A stretch of 64,000 nucleotides of DNA from Melaminivora suipulveris. GTDB taxonomy: Bacteria > Pseudomonadota > Gammaproteobacteria > Burkholderiales > Burkholderiaceae_C. Below, in pieces: positions 10,418 to 18,933 of this stretch (position 1 is the stretch's first letter; each line of letters starts with the position of its first letter). Below the pieces are notes generated by a model. It saw only the letters and a list, made by a program, of their open reading frames with translations, searched no databases and was not told where the DNA came from. The stretch spans positions 1,678,501 to 1,742,500 of the forward strand of contig NZ_CP027667.1 of NCBI RefSeq assembly GCF_003008575.1. The letters are read 5' to 3'. Made by a program: the position numbers and the translations under genes.

Positions 10418-11290
10418 ATGCAAACCCCGCTGCCGGTCCTGGCCCTGCTGTTCAACGCCCTGATCTGGGGTCTGTCGTGGTGGCCGTTCCGGCAGATGAT
10501 GGCCGCAGGCCTGCACCCGCTGTGGGCCACGGCGCTGATGTACGCCGGCATCCTGGCCGTGCTGACGCTGGTGCGCCCCGGCATCTGGCGCCAGGCGCGC
10601 GCCGTGCCGGCGCTGCTGCTGCTGGCCTTCAGCTCGGGCCTGAACAATGTGGCCTTCAACTGGGCGATCTCGATCGGCGACGTGGTGCGCGTGATCCTGT
10701 TGTTCTATCTGATGCCGGCCTGGGCGGTGCTGCTGGCCTGGCGCATCCTGGGCGAGCGGCCCACGGCCTTGGCGCTGGCCCGTCTGGGCCTGGCCTTCAC
10801 CGGCGTGCTGCTGGTGCTGTGGCCGCAGGGTGCCGATAGCGAGCGCCTGTCCGCCGCCTTCAGCCTGGCGGACGCGCTGGCGCTGCTGGGCGGCTTCATG
10901 TTCGCCATGACCAACGTGCTGCTGCGGCGCATGCAGGCCGTGCCGGGGCAGGCGCGCATGCTGGCCATGTTCGGTGGCTGCATGGCGATGGCGCTGCTGG
11001 CGGCGCTCGCCGGGCAGGCGCTGGGGCTGGTGCCGGGCTTTCCGGCCTTCGACACGCACTGGGCGCTGCTGGCGGTGGGCCTGGGCGTGATGCTGATGGT
11101 CGGCAACTGGGCGCTGCAGTACGGCGCGGCGCGGCTGGCCGCCGGCACCACGGCGGTGGTCATGTTGTCGGAGGTGGTGTTCGCCAGCGGCTCGTCGATG
11201 CTGGCCGGCAGCGCCCAACCCACGGCGCAGACGCTGCTGGGCGGCGCGCTGGTGGTGGGCGCGGCGCTGCTGGCGGCGCTGCGCCGCTGA
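10418..11290 (+). CDS. EamA/DMT-family transporter
   Basis: A 290-residue inner-membrane protein with about ten hydrophobic segments arranged as two EamA repeats (NALIWGLSWWPFRQMM in the first, LADALALLGGFMFAMTNVLL in the second). Members export amino acids or other metabolites; the substrate cannot be inferred. I chose the ATG at 10418 (MQTPLPVLALLF) because the longer frame would translate the repeat element. It follows lplT in the same direction. Confidence 0.85.
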   Translation: MQTPLPVLALLFNALIWGLSWWPFRQMMAAGLHPLWATALMYAGILAVLTLVRPGIWRQARAVPALLLLAFSSGLNNVAFNWAISIGDVVRVILLFYLMPAWAVLLAWRILGERPTALALARLGLAFTGVLLVLWPQGADSERLSAAFSLADALALLGGFMFAMTNVLLRRMQAVPGQARMLAMFGGCMAMALLAALAGQALGLVPGFPAFDTHWALLAVGLGVMLMVGNWALQYGAARLAAGTTAVVMLSEVVFASGSSMLAGSAQPTAQTLLGGALVVGAALLAALRR

Positions 11291-11420
11291 AGCCGCGACT
11301 CCTCGTCAGGCCGGCGCAGCCACGGCCTGCCTACAGGGCGCGGCGCCTTCGCCCGACGCGCGCGCGGAACGCTCGGCGCCAGCATGCGTGGATTGCCATC
11401 CACACGAGAGGAGCCCTCTT

Positions 11421-11975
11421 ATGCCGCATCCGCACCTTCCTGCCCGCGCCACCGTCTGGCCCCGCCTGTGCCTTGCCCTGCTGGTGGCCGGAACGGCCTT
11501 TGCCAGTGGCTGCAACCGCCTTGATGAGACACCGCCCACGACCAACCAGCCCGCATTGCGCGACCTGCCCGGCAACACGCCGCCGGCTACCACGGCGGCT
11601 CCCGCCACCCTGCCCCTGCCTGCGGCGTCCGCAGCCTCGGCGGCCCTGCCTTCTGACCCGGCCACGCCTTCGGAAGGCAACCGCAGCCCGGCGCAGGGCG
11701 ACGCCACACCGGTGCCGGCGCCCAGCCAGGGCGAGCGCGCCGCCGTCAATCCGGCTGGCACCAGCACCAGCTCGCCCGCGCTGATGGGGCCGGGCACGGG
11801 CGATGCTTCGGGCACACCGGCTGGTGGCACCGGCTCAGCGACCAGTCCCAGCACCACGGGAACCACATCCGGCAGTCCCGGCGCGGAGGGCATGACGTCG
11901 GGCAACCCGAACGCCTCGGGCGCCAGCTCGGGCAGCCCGGCCAGCGGCCAGAATGCTTCCTCAGGCGCCCGGTGA
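11421..11975 (+). CDS. Low-complexity predicted lipoprotein
   Basis: A 184-residue secreted protein of unknown function. The signal peptide ends in a lipobox (Phe-Ala-Ser-Gly-Cys, about residue 31). The mature protein is almost entirely Pro, Ala, Ser, Thr and Gly, with repeated Gly-Thr/Ser-Gly units toward the C-terminus, and no folded domain is evident. The ATG at 11421 is preceded by GAGAGGAG. Its 3' end overlaps the convergent ProQ-domain gene by 15 bases. Such proteins may be surface or envelope spacers, but that is a guess. Confidence 0.7.
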   Translation: MPHPHLPARATVWPRLCLALLVAGTAFASGCNRLDETPPTTNQPALRDLPGNTPPATTAAPATLPLPAASAASAALPSDPATPSEGNRSPAQGDATPVPAPSQGERAAVNPAGTSTSSPALMGPGTGDASGTPAGGTGSATSPSTTGTTSGSPGAEGMTSGNPNASGASSGSPASGQNASSGAR

Positions 11976-12878
11976 GCGCAGCCGGCGCGCGCGCTCGAGC
12001 TGCTGCGTGACCTGGCGCCGGTCCATGCCGTACATGTCGGCAAAGTGCTCGGGCGTGGCGCCACTGGCTTCGAAGGCGCGCAGCAGCGCCTCGGCCCGGG
12101 CGTCGCGCTCGGCGACTTCGGCAAAGGCTTCGTCCAGCAGGGCGTTGGCCTTTTCGTCGCGTCCGCGCACCAGCGTGTCGTAATCCTCGCGCGCCAGGCC
12201 GCTGGCCTCGAAAGCCTGGGCGATGCGCCGGCGCAGCTTGGCCTGCAGGTCTTCGCCATCACGCGGCCTGCGGCGGCGAAACACCTCCAGCAGCGCGTGG
12301 TGCACATGCTCGGGCGCCATGGCCTCCACCGGCTGACCGGACAGGTCGTGGCGCTGCTGGCCACTGGCCACGGCCGTTAGGTAGCGCGTGGAGCGGGTGT
12401 GCAGCGCCAGCGCCTGCTTCAGGTCTTCCTTGGCGATCGAGCCCTCATGCGCGGCCAGCAGGTCGTGGAAGATGCCGCGCTTGAGCGGCAGGGGTTGCAC
12501 GCCGAACAGTTGCGGATGCCACTCGGCCAGCTGGCCCAGCAGCGGATGCGTGCGGCGCGCGCCGCCGGGCGCAAACCCGGCGTTTGCGCCCGGAGCGGCG
12601 GGCCCGCCGCGGCCCTGGCGGCGCTGCTGGCCGCCGCGGCGTGCCGGCTGGCGCGCCGGCGCGGCTTCGGTAGGTGGCTGATCCGGGGCGACGCCAGCCT
12701 CGGCAGCGGGCACCTGGGGCGGCGCGCCGGCTTCCGGCGCCGCCACCGGCCCGGGCGCTGCGATGCCCGGCGCCTGTGGCGCGGCGTCTGCGGGAAGGGC
12801 TGCCGGCTCGGCGGCGGAGGAAGCCGCTGCCGCGTCGAGGGGCGGCTGCGGCTGGGGGGCGTTCTGGGGATGGTTCAT
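11961..12878 (-). CDS. ProQ/FinO-domain RNA-binding protein
   Basis: A 305-residue protein. The first 95 residues are disordered and rich in Ala, Pro, Gln and Arg. A ProQ/FinO domain follows at about residues 110-200 (LAEWHPQLFGVQPLPLKRGI, then HTRSTRYLTAVASG), which binds structured sRNAs and mRNA 3' ends. The C-terminal 100 residues are acidic/basic helices ending in a short helix-turn-helix-like stretch. It is longer than E. coli ProQ (about 230 residues) because of both tails. Likely a post-transcriptional regulator; its targets are unknown. Confidence 0.85.
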   Translation of the reverse strand: MNHPQNAPQPQPPLDAAAASSAAEPAALPADAAPQAPGIAAPGPVAAPEAGAPPQVPAAEAGVAPDQPPTEAAPARQPARRGGQQRRQGRGGPAAPGANAGFAPGGARRTHPLLGQLAEWHPQLFGVQPLPLKRGIFHDLLAAHEGSIAKEDLKQALALHTRSTRYLTAVASGQQRHDLSGQPVEAMAPEHVHHALLEVFRRRRPRDGEDLQAKLRRRIAQAFEASGLAREDYDTLVRGRDEKANALLDEAFAEVAERDARAEALLRAFEASGATPEHFADMYGMDRRQVTQQLERARRLRSPGA

Positions 12879-12943
12879 GGCTCAGCCAGGCGCGGCGGCG
12901 CGACGCGGCGGCGCGCCCGGACAGGAAAGGGAAAAGCCCGCCA

Positions 12944-14191
12944 TCATGCCAGCGCTTCGTCCAGCACCTCGATCCAGTGCCGCACGGGCGTGGGCGTGCC
13001 GCTTTGCAGGTGCTGGATGCAACCCACGTTGCCCGACAGGATGGCCGCGGGTGGCTGGTCGGCAAAGACTTCGCCCAGGGCGCCCAGCTTGCGGTCGCGC
13101 AGATGGTGCGACAGCTCGGGATTGAGCACCGAATAAGTGCCAGCCGAGCCGCAGCACAGGTGCGCCTCCACCCGCGCCAGGCGCAACTCGAAGCCCAGAG
13201 CGGCCAGGCCCTGCTCGACGCCGCCGCGCAGCTTCTGGCCGTGCTGCAGCGTGCATGGCGGGTGGTAGGCCAGCGGCGCGGCGGGGGCACGCACGCGGCC
13301 CTTGAGCTGCGCCACCAGATCGGGCAGCAACTCGGACACGTCGCGTGTGAGCGCACTGATGCGCGCTGCGCGCTCGGCGTACTGCGCGTCGCGCTGCAGC
13401 AGGTGGCCGTATTCCTTGACGGTGACGCCGCAGCCCGAGGCGTTGACGACCAGCGCCTCGACTTCGCCGCGTTCGATGTACGGCCACCAGGCATCGATGT
13501 TGGCGCGCATTTGCGCCAGGCCGCCGTCCTGGTCGTTCAGGTGGAACTTGATGGCACCGCAGCAGCCGGCCTCGCGGGCGATGACGCATTCGATGCCGGC
13601 TGCATCCAGCACCCGCGCCGTGGCGGCGTTGATGTTGGGCGCCATGGTGGGCTGCACGCAGCCGGCGAGCATCAGCACCTTGCGCGCATGCTGGCGTGTG
13701 GGCCAGGGGCGGGCGCGCTGCTCGGGCGAGGAGGCAGGCGGCACCTTGCCCTGCAGCGTTTGCGGCAGCAGGCCGCGCACGGCCTGGCCCATCTTCATCG
13801 CCGGGCCGAACAGCGGCGAAGGCAGCCCCTCCTTCAGCGCCCAGCGCACGGCGCGCTCGCCCGCCGGGCGCGGCACAAGCTCGTCGACGATCTTGCGGCC
13901 GATGTCCACCAGGTGGCCGTACTGCACGCCGCTGGGGCAGGTGCTCTCGCAGTTGCGGCAGGTCAGGCAGCGGTCCAGGTGCAGTTGCGTCTTGCGCGTG
14001 GGCTCGTGCCCCTCCAGCACATGTTTGATGAGGTAGATGCGCCCGCGCGGGCCATCGAGTTCGTCGCCCAGGATCTGGTAGGTGGGGCAGGTGGCAGTGC
14101 AAAAGCCGCAGTGCACGCACTTGCGCAGGATGGCCTCGGCCTCCTGCCCTTCGGGCGTGCCGGCGTATTGGGGTGCCAACGTGGTCTGCAT
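12944..14191 (-). CDS. glcF: Glycolate oxidase iron-sulfur subunit GlcF
   Basis: A 415-residue subunit of membrane-associated glycolate dehydrogenase, which oxidises glycolate to glyoxylate. Two 4Fe-4S motifs lie in the N-terminal third (CVHCGFCTATCPTY and CLTCRNCESTCPSG), followed by two CCG domains (GCCGAIKFH and CCGSAGTYS). I chose the ATG at 14191, where family similarity starts and an AGGA site lies upstream. GlcE is encoded upstream in the same direction, but a DUF1275 membrane protein gene lies between them and glcD is not in the window. Confidence 0.93.
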   Translation of the reverse strand: MQTTLAPQYAGTPEGQEAEAILRKCVHCGFCTATCPTYQILGDELDGPRGRIYLIKHVLEGHEPTRKTQLHLDRCLTCRNCESTCPSGVQYGHLVDIGRKIVDELVPRPAGERAVRWALKEGLPSPLFGPAMKMGQAVRGLLPQTLQGKVPPASSPEQRARPWPTRQHARKVLMLAGCVQPTMAPNINAATARVLDAAGIECVIAREAGCCGAIKFHLNDQDGGLAQMRANIDAWWPYIERGEVEALVVNASGCGVTVKEYGHLLQRDAQYAERAARISALTRDVSELLPDLVAQLKGRVRAPAAPLAYHPPCTLQHGQKLRGGVEQGLAALGFELRLARVEAHLCCGSAGTYSVLNPELSHHLRDRKLGALGEVFADQPPAAILSGNVGCIQHLQSGTPTPVRHWIEVLDEALA

Positions 14192-14222
14192 ATGTCGTGT
14201 TCCTGAAAAATTCTGGTGGCCA

Positions 14223-14993
14223 TCACTCAGCCACGCGCCGGCCGCGCCACCAGGCGGCCAGGCGCTGTGCATCGGTGAAGAGCGGCGGCAGCGACAAGGC
14301 CAGCAAAAGTGCTGCCTGCGGTACCACCCAGGCAAAGCCGATGTATTGAAAACCGGCTGCGCCGACCACCCCGCCGATCACGAACAGGGCCAGCAGGCTG
14401 GCAAACAGCTGCGCCCGCTCGCGGTTGGCGCGCACGCGCGATGCGCGCGGCGTGCCGCGCCGGTTCCAGTACAGCATCCGGCCCAGCTCCATGCCCAGAT
14501 CGGTGACCACGCCGGTCATGTGCGTGGTGCGGATCTGCGCCGAACTCATCTTGGTGACCACGGCGTTTTGCAAGCCCATCATGAAGGCCAGCAGCAGCAC
14601 CGTCAGCGGCACGGCAAACGGCGTGGGCCACTGCAGCGTGGCGGCGCCCAGCAGGCCGAAAAGCAGCATCAACAGCGCCTCCAGCAGCAGCGGCAGCGCG
14701 TAGGTGCCGCACAAACGCTGCTGGCGCGCCCAGTTGACCAAAATCGCCGTAGCCGCCGCGCCGCAGAGGAAGGCCGCGAGCGCCCCGATGGCGGCGAGCA
14801 CCAGCGCGAATTCGCCCAGCACCAGGCTGTCGGCCAGCGCGGCCAGGAAGCCCGTCATGTGCGAGGTGTACATGCGCACCGCCATGAAGCCGCCCGCGTT
14901 CATGGCCCCGGCATTGAAGGCCAGCATCAGCCCCAGCGTGCGGTTGGTGGCCAGCGTGCGGTGGCGCGCCGTGAGGTGGCGCAGCACGCGCAT
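14223..14993 (-). CDS. YoaK/DUF1275-family membrane protein
   Basis: A 256-residue inner-membrane protein with about six hydrophobic segments. The family hallmarks GAMNAGGFMAV near the N-terminus and GLQNAVVTKMSSAQIRTTHM in the middle identify DUF1275 (YoaK). No biochemical function is established for the family. Its start lies three bases after the glcE stop and it ends 31 bases before glcF, so it is wedged into the glycolate oxidase operon and probably co-transcribed. A role in glycolate uptake is possible but only contextual. Confidence 0.85.
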   Translation of the reverse strand: MRVLRHLTARHRTLATNRTLGLMLAFNAGAMNAGGFMAVRMYTSHMTGFLAALADSLVLGEFALVLAAIGALAAFLCGAAATAILVNWARQQRLCGTYALPLLLEALLMLLFGLLGAATLQWPTPFAVPLTVLLLAFMMGLQNAVVTKMSSAQIRTTHMTGVVTDLGMELGRMLYWNRRGTPRASRVRANRERAQLFASLLALFVIGGVVGAAGFQYIGFAWVVPQAALLLALSLPPLFTDAQRLAAWWRGRRVAE

Positions 14994-14996
14994 GGC

Positions 14997-16106
14997 TCAC
15001 TGGCCGCCGCCGGGCGAGAACACCCCGGCCGGGTCGAACGCCTGGTACAGGCGCTGGTGAATCGCCGCCAGCGCCGGCTCTTTCAGGTCAAAAAGGCCCT
15101 CAGTCGGCGTGTTTGAATCGTTTGTAGCTATGAAAAGGCTAGCGTTCCCGCCCACAGCGCGCGCCAGCTCCGTCAGGTACGCGCCGTGCTCGGGCGCGGC
15201 CTGCACCCAGCGCAGGCCGCCGTGCCACTCCACCAGCGGCGGCGCCACGCCGGCGGGCAATTGCAGCGCCGGCGCCGTCTGCGGCAGCGACAGGCGCCAC
15301 AGCGCCAGGTGCGCGGGGCGCTGGGCGAACCAGGGCAGGCGCTGGTCGCGGCAGGCCTGCCAGTCATCCGGCACGCTGGCAGCCGCCTGCAACTCGCCGC
15401 CCATGCTGCGGCAGGCGGCCTCGACGGCGGCGTGCGCGCCGCGCAGGCGCACGTAGAGCTGGCCTGCGCCGCCATCCTCGACCCAGCAGCTGGCGTTGAG
15501 CGGTAGCGGCTGGCCGCCCCAGGCGTGCAGGCGCGCCAGGGCCTCCTGCTGGCCGCAGTCGAAGCGCAGGGTCGCCTCGGCCGGGGCCACGGGCAGCACC
15601 TTCAGGCTGACTTCGGTGATGGCAGCCAGGCGCCCCCAGCTGCCGGCCATCAGGCGCGAGACGTCGTAGCCGGCCACGTTCTTCATGACCTGGCCGCCAA
15701 AGCGCAGCAACTCGCCGCGGCCGTTGACGATCTCCGCGCCCAGCACGAAGTCGCGCACCGCGCCGACGCTGGCGCGCGCCGGGCCCGACAGACCCGCCGC
15801 GACCATGCCACCCAGCGTGCCGCCCTCACGCAAGCGCGGCGGCTCGAAGGCCAGGCACTGGCCGTGCTCAGCCAGCAGCGCTTCGATTTCGGCCAGCGGC
15901 GTGCCGGCGCGGGCGGTGACGACCAGCTCGCTCGGCTCATAGTTCAGAACGCCGGCACAGGGCCGCATGTCCAGCGTGTCGGCCACGCCCTCGGCGCGGC
16001 TGGCGGGGTGAAAACTCTTGGTGCCGCCGCCGGCAACGCGCAAGGAGGTGCGGCGCGCGGCGGCTTCGCGCACGCGCTCGGTGATCTGGGCCAGGGCTGC
16101 GTCCAT
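14997..16106 (-). CDS. glcE: Glycolate oxidase FAD-binding subunit GlcE
   Basis: A 369-residue FAD-binding type-4 (PCMH) protein. Features are LRVAGGGTKSF near residue 25, EGGTLGGMVAAGLSGPAR around 115, and GGQVMKNVAGYDVSRLMAGS around 145. It forms glycolate dehydrogenase with GlcD and GlcF. I chose the ATG at 16106 (MDAALAQI); the frame stays open far upstream but with no similarity. Residues about 321-342 (SLFIATNDSNTPTEGLFDL) are encoded by a copy of the dispersed intergenic element and are absent from what I know of GlcE, yet the frame and the usual C-terminus (FDPAGVFSPGGGQ) are kept. Confidence 0.9.
   Translation of the reverse strand: MDAALAQITERVREAAARRTSLRVAGGGTKSFHPASRAEGVADTLDMRPCAGVLNYEPSELVVTARAGTPLAEIEALLAEHGQCLAFEPPRLREGGTLGGMVAAGLSGPARASVGAVRDFVLGAEIVNGRGELLRFGGQVMKNVAGYDVSRLMAGSWGRLAAITEVSLKVLPVAPAEATLRFDCGQQEALARLHAWGGQPLPLNASCWVEDGGAGQLYVRLRGAHAAVEAACRSMGGELQAAASVPDDWQACRDQRLPWFAQRPAHLALWRLSLPQTAPALQLPAGVAPPLVEWHGGLRWVQAAPEHGAYLTELARAVGGNASLFIATNDSNTPTEGLFDLKEPALAAIHQRLYQAFDPAGVFSPGGGQ
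15082..15143 (-). repeat. Dispersed element, copy E, inside glcE
   Basis: On the minus strand it reads TTTTCATAGCTAC, then ACGCCGACTGAGGGCC and TTTTTGACC, matching the other copies. It is translated in frame as part of GlcE just before its C-terminal motif. Confidence 0.75.
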
Positions 16107-16191
16107 GGCGGTCGATGGTACGCCGCAGCCCGCGCGCAAGGCCAGCCAGGGTTTTTGATTTTTTTGAACGCGCGGCGTGAATGCGCGGGCG

Positions 16192-17124
16192 CTAGCCCAG
16201 CTCGCACCACGCCACCGGCAAGCCCGCCACCGGCACGCGAGTGTGCAGCACCTGGCCGGCCAGCGGCCGGGCGGCAGCTTCATCGCCACCGCGCCCGGTG
16301 GTGACGAAGAGCTGGCGCCCATCCGGGCCGCCCAGGCAGGGCATGGTCGGGTGCTGCACGGGCACGGCCAGCTCCTCCAATATCTGCCCTTGAGGCGACA
16401 GGCGCAGCACGCGCGCGCCGGCATACAGGGCGCACCAGTAGTTGCCCTGGGCGTCGATGCTGGCGCCATCGGGCCGGCCGCCGTAGGACTTGCCGGCCTG
16501 CTCGCGCTCGAAGCGGTGCAGCACGCGCGGCTCGCCCACGGGTTCAAGCTGGTCGTTGCAGTCCCACACGCGGATCTCGTGCGTGGGCGTGTCGGAGAAA
16601 TACATCCGGCGCCCGTCCGGCGACCAGGCCAGGCCGTTGGCGGTGCTGATGCCTGACAGCATCCGCCGCACCCGCGCCGGGCCGGGGCCGCGCGCGTCGA
16701 TGCAGTACAGCGCGCCGAGCGGCTCGCGCGGCCCCTTGGCCGGCGCATAGCGCGTGCCCACCCACAGCCGGCCGAGCGCATCGCACTTGCCATCGTTGCC
16801 GCGCTCATGCTGCGCGTCGATGGGCAGCTGGGCGACCTCGGTGAGCTCACCGCCCCACTCGGGCGCGTGGCAGACATGGCCGCGCAGGGACACGACCAGC
16901 CCGGCGGTCTTGCCATGCTGGCGCGCAGGCGCGATGCAGCCGGGCTCGGTCGGCATGGGCCAGCGCTCGGGCGCGCTGCCGTCCAGGCGCGCGCGCAGCA
17001 GGGCGCGGCCGTCGATGTCGACCCAGTACAGGCGCTCTTCGAGCGGATGCCAGAAAGGGGACTCGCCCAGTTGCGCGGGCGGCTGGATGGGCAGTGCAGT
17101 CCAGTCGGGAGTCGAGGCAGGCAT
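16192..17124 (-). CDS. SMP-30/gluconolactonase family protein
   Basis: A 310-residue six-bladed beta-propeller of the SMP-30/regucalcin/gluconolactonase family. It starts with LGESPFWHPLEERLYWVDID, which includes the metal-binding Glu. NDGKCDALGRLWVGT and GLAWSPDGRRMYFSDT supply further metal and substrate residues. It probably hydrolyses a sugar lactone. It lies between amtB and glcE on the same strand with gaps of 57 and 85 bases, so operon membership is unclear. Confidence 0.88.
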   Translation of the reverse strand: MPASTPDWTALPIQPPAQLGESPFWHPLEERLYWVDIDGRALLRARLDGSAPERWPMPTEPGCIAPARQHGKTAGLVVSLRGHVCHAPEWGGELTEVAQLPIDAQHERGNDGKCDALGRLWVGTRYAPAKGPREPLGALYCIDARGPGPARVRRMLSGISTANGLAWSPDGRRMYFSDTPTHEIRVWDCNDQLEPVGEPRVLHRFEREQAGKSYGGRPDGASIDAQGNYWCALYAGARVLRLSPQGQILEELAVPVQHPTMPCLGGPDGRQLFVTTGRGGDEAAARPLAGQVLHTRVPVAGLPVAWCELG

Positions 17125-17181
17125 GAGGCCATTGTGGGACAGGCGCCGCCGCCCGGCTCCGCGATGGCCCCACGCCGACTC

Positions 17182-18381
17182 TTACGGACTGACCAGATCC
17201 GACGTGGCGCCGATCTTGTGGATGGCCAGATCGGCGCCCAGAAATTCGTCCTCGCGGCTCATGCGCAGGCCGACCACGCGGCGCAGCGTGGCGTACACCG
17301 CCAGACCACCGGCGGCGGCGATGGCCACGCCGAGCAGCGTGCCCAGCAGCTGGCTCCAGAAGCTCACGCCGCCCAGCCCGCCCATGGCGCGGTAGCCGAA
17401 GATGCCGCAGGCGATGCCGCCCCAGGTGCCGCACAGGCCGTGCAGCGGCCACACGCCCAGCACGTCGTCGATCTTCCAGCGGTTTTGCGTCCAGGTGAAC
17501 AGGTGCACGAACATCAGCCCGGCCACCGCGCCGATGACCAGCGCCGCCAGCGGATGCACCAGGTCGGAGCTGGCGCAGATCGCCACCAGCCCGGCCAGCG
17601 GGCCGTTGTGCACGAAGCCGGGGTCGTTGCGCCCGCTCAGCGTGGCCGCCAGCGTGCCGCCGACCATGGCCATGAGCGAGTTCATGGCCACCAGCCCGGT
17701 GATCTTGTCCAGCGACTGCGCGCTCATGACGTTGAAGCCGAACCAGCCGACGATCAGGATCCACGCGCCCAGTGCCAGGAAGGGGATGCTGGACGGCGGA
17801 TGCGCCGTCACCCCGCCGCCGGCGCCGTAGTGCCCGCGGCGCGCGCCCAGCTGCAGCACCGCCATCAGCGCGATCCAGCCGCCCACGGCGTGGACCACGA
17901 CCGAGCCGGCGAAATCATGGAACGGCGCGCCCAGGTGCCGGGTGAGCCAGTCCTGCACGCCCAGGGCGCCGTTCCAGGCGATGCCCTCGAAGAATGGATA
18001 GACGAAGCCGACGATGAAAAACGTGGCCGCCAGCTGCGGCGCAAAGCGCGCCCGCTCGGCGATGCCGCCCGAGACGATGGCCGGCACGGCGGCGGCAAAC
18101 GTCAGCAGGAAGAAAAAGCGCGTCAGGCCGTAGCCGTTCTCCTGCGCCAGCACCGGGGCGCCGCTGAAGAAATGGATGCCGTAGGCGAGGCCGTAGCCGA
18201 TGAAGAAGTACGCCAGCGTGGAGACCGAGAAATCGACCAGGATCTTGACCAGCGCGTTGACCTGGTTCTTCTTGCGCACGGTTCCCAGCTCCAGAAAGGC
18301 GAAGCCGGCGTGCATGGCCAGGATCAGGATGCCGCCCAGGAGGATGAACAGGACGTCTGCGGGGGTGTGCGAGGTGGACAT
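17182..18381 (-). CDS. amtB: Ammonium transporter AmtB
   Basis: A 399-residue Amt/Rh-family ammonium channel with eleven predicted membrane helices. Signatures are GGIAERARF, HDFAGSVVVHAVGG (the twin-His pore region begins here), HNGPLAGLVAICASSDLVHP and VLGVWPLHGLCGTWGG. There is no cleavable signal peptide. The start at 18381 (MSTSHTPADVLF) matches family N-termini. glnK lies 46 bases upstream, the conserved glnK-amtB pair in which GlnK plugs AmtB when nitrogen is plentiful. Confidence 0.94.
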   Translation of the reverse strand: MSTSHTPADVLFILLGGILILAMHAGFAFLELGTVRKKNQVNALVKILVDFSVSTLAYFFIGYGLAYGIHFFSGAPVLAQENGYGLTRFFFLLTFAAAVPAIVSGGIAERARFAPQLAATFFIVGFVYPFFEGIAWNGALGVQDWLTRHLGAPFHDFAGSVVVHAVGGWIALMAVLQLGARRGHYGAGGGVTAHPPSSIPFLALGAWILIVGWFGFNVMSAQSLDKITGLVAMNSLMAMVGGTLAATLSGRNDPGFVHNGPLAGLVAICASSDLVHPLAALVIGAVAGLMFVHLFTWTQNRWKIDDVLGVWPLHGLCGTWGGIACGIFGYRAMGGLGGVSFWSQLLGTLLGVAIAAAGGLAVYATLRRVVGLRMSREDEFLGADLAIHKIGATSDLVSP

Positions 18382-18427
18382 AGGTAAGCCCCGATGGCTG
18401 TCAGAGAAAAGGGGGTGCGGGTGGCGC

Positions 18428-18846
<419 letters not shown>

Positions 18847-18933
18847 AAATCTTTCGGCTAAATTTTTGCCCGGATCGCCGCAAGCGTGCTCACCGTTACA
18901 GTGGCTGCCTCGTCCGCTCCAACCTGCTGCCGC

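Noticed and set aside
9173..11218. Minus-strand frame of about 680 codons rich in Gln, His and Arg opposite lplT and the DMT gene
   Set aside because: Composition typical of antisense frames in high-GC DNA; both plus-strand genes are recognisable membrane transporters.
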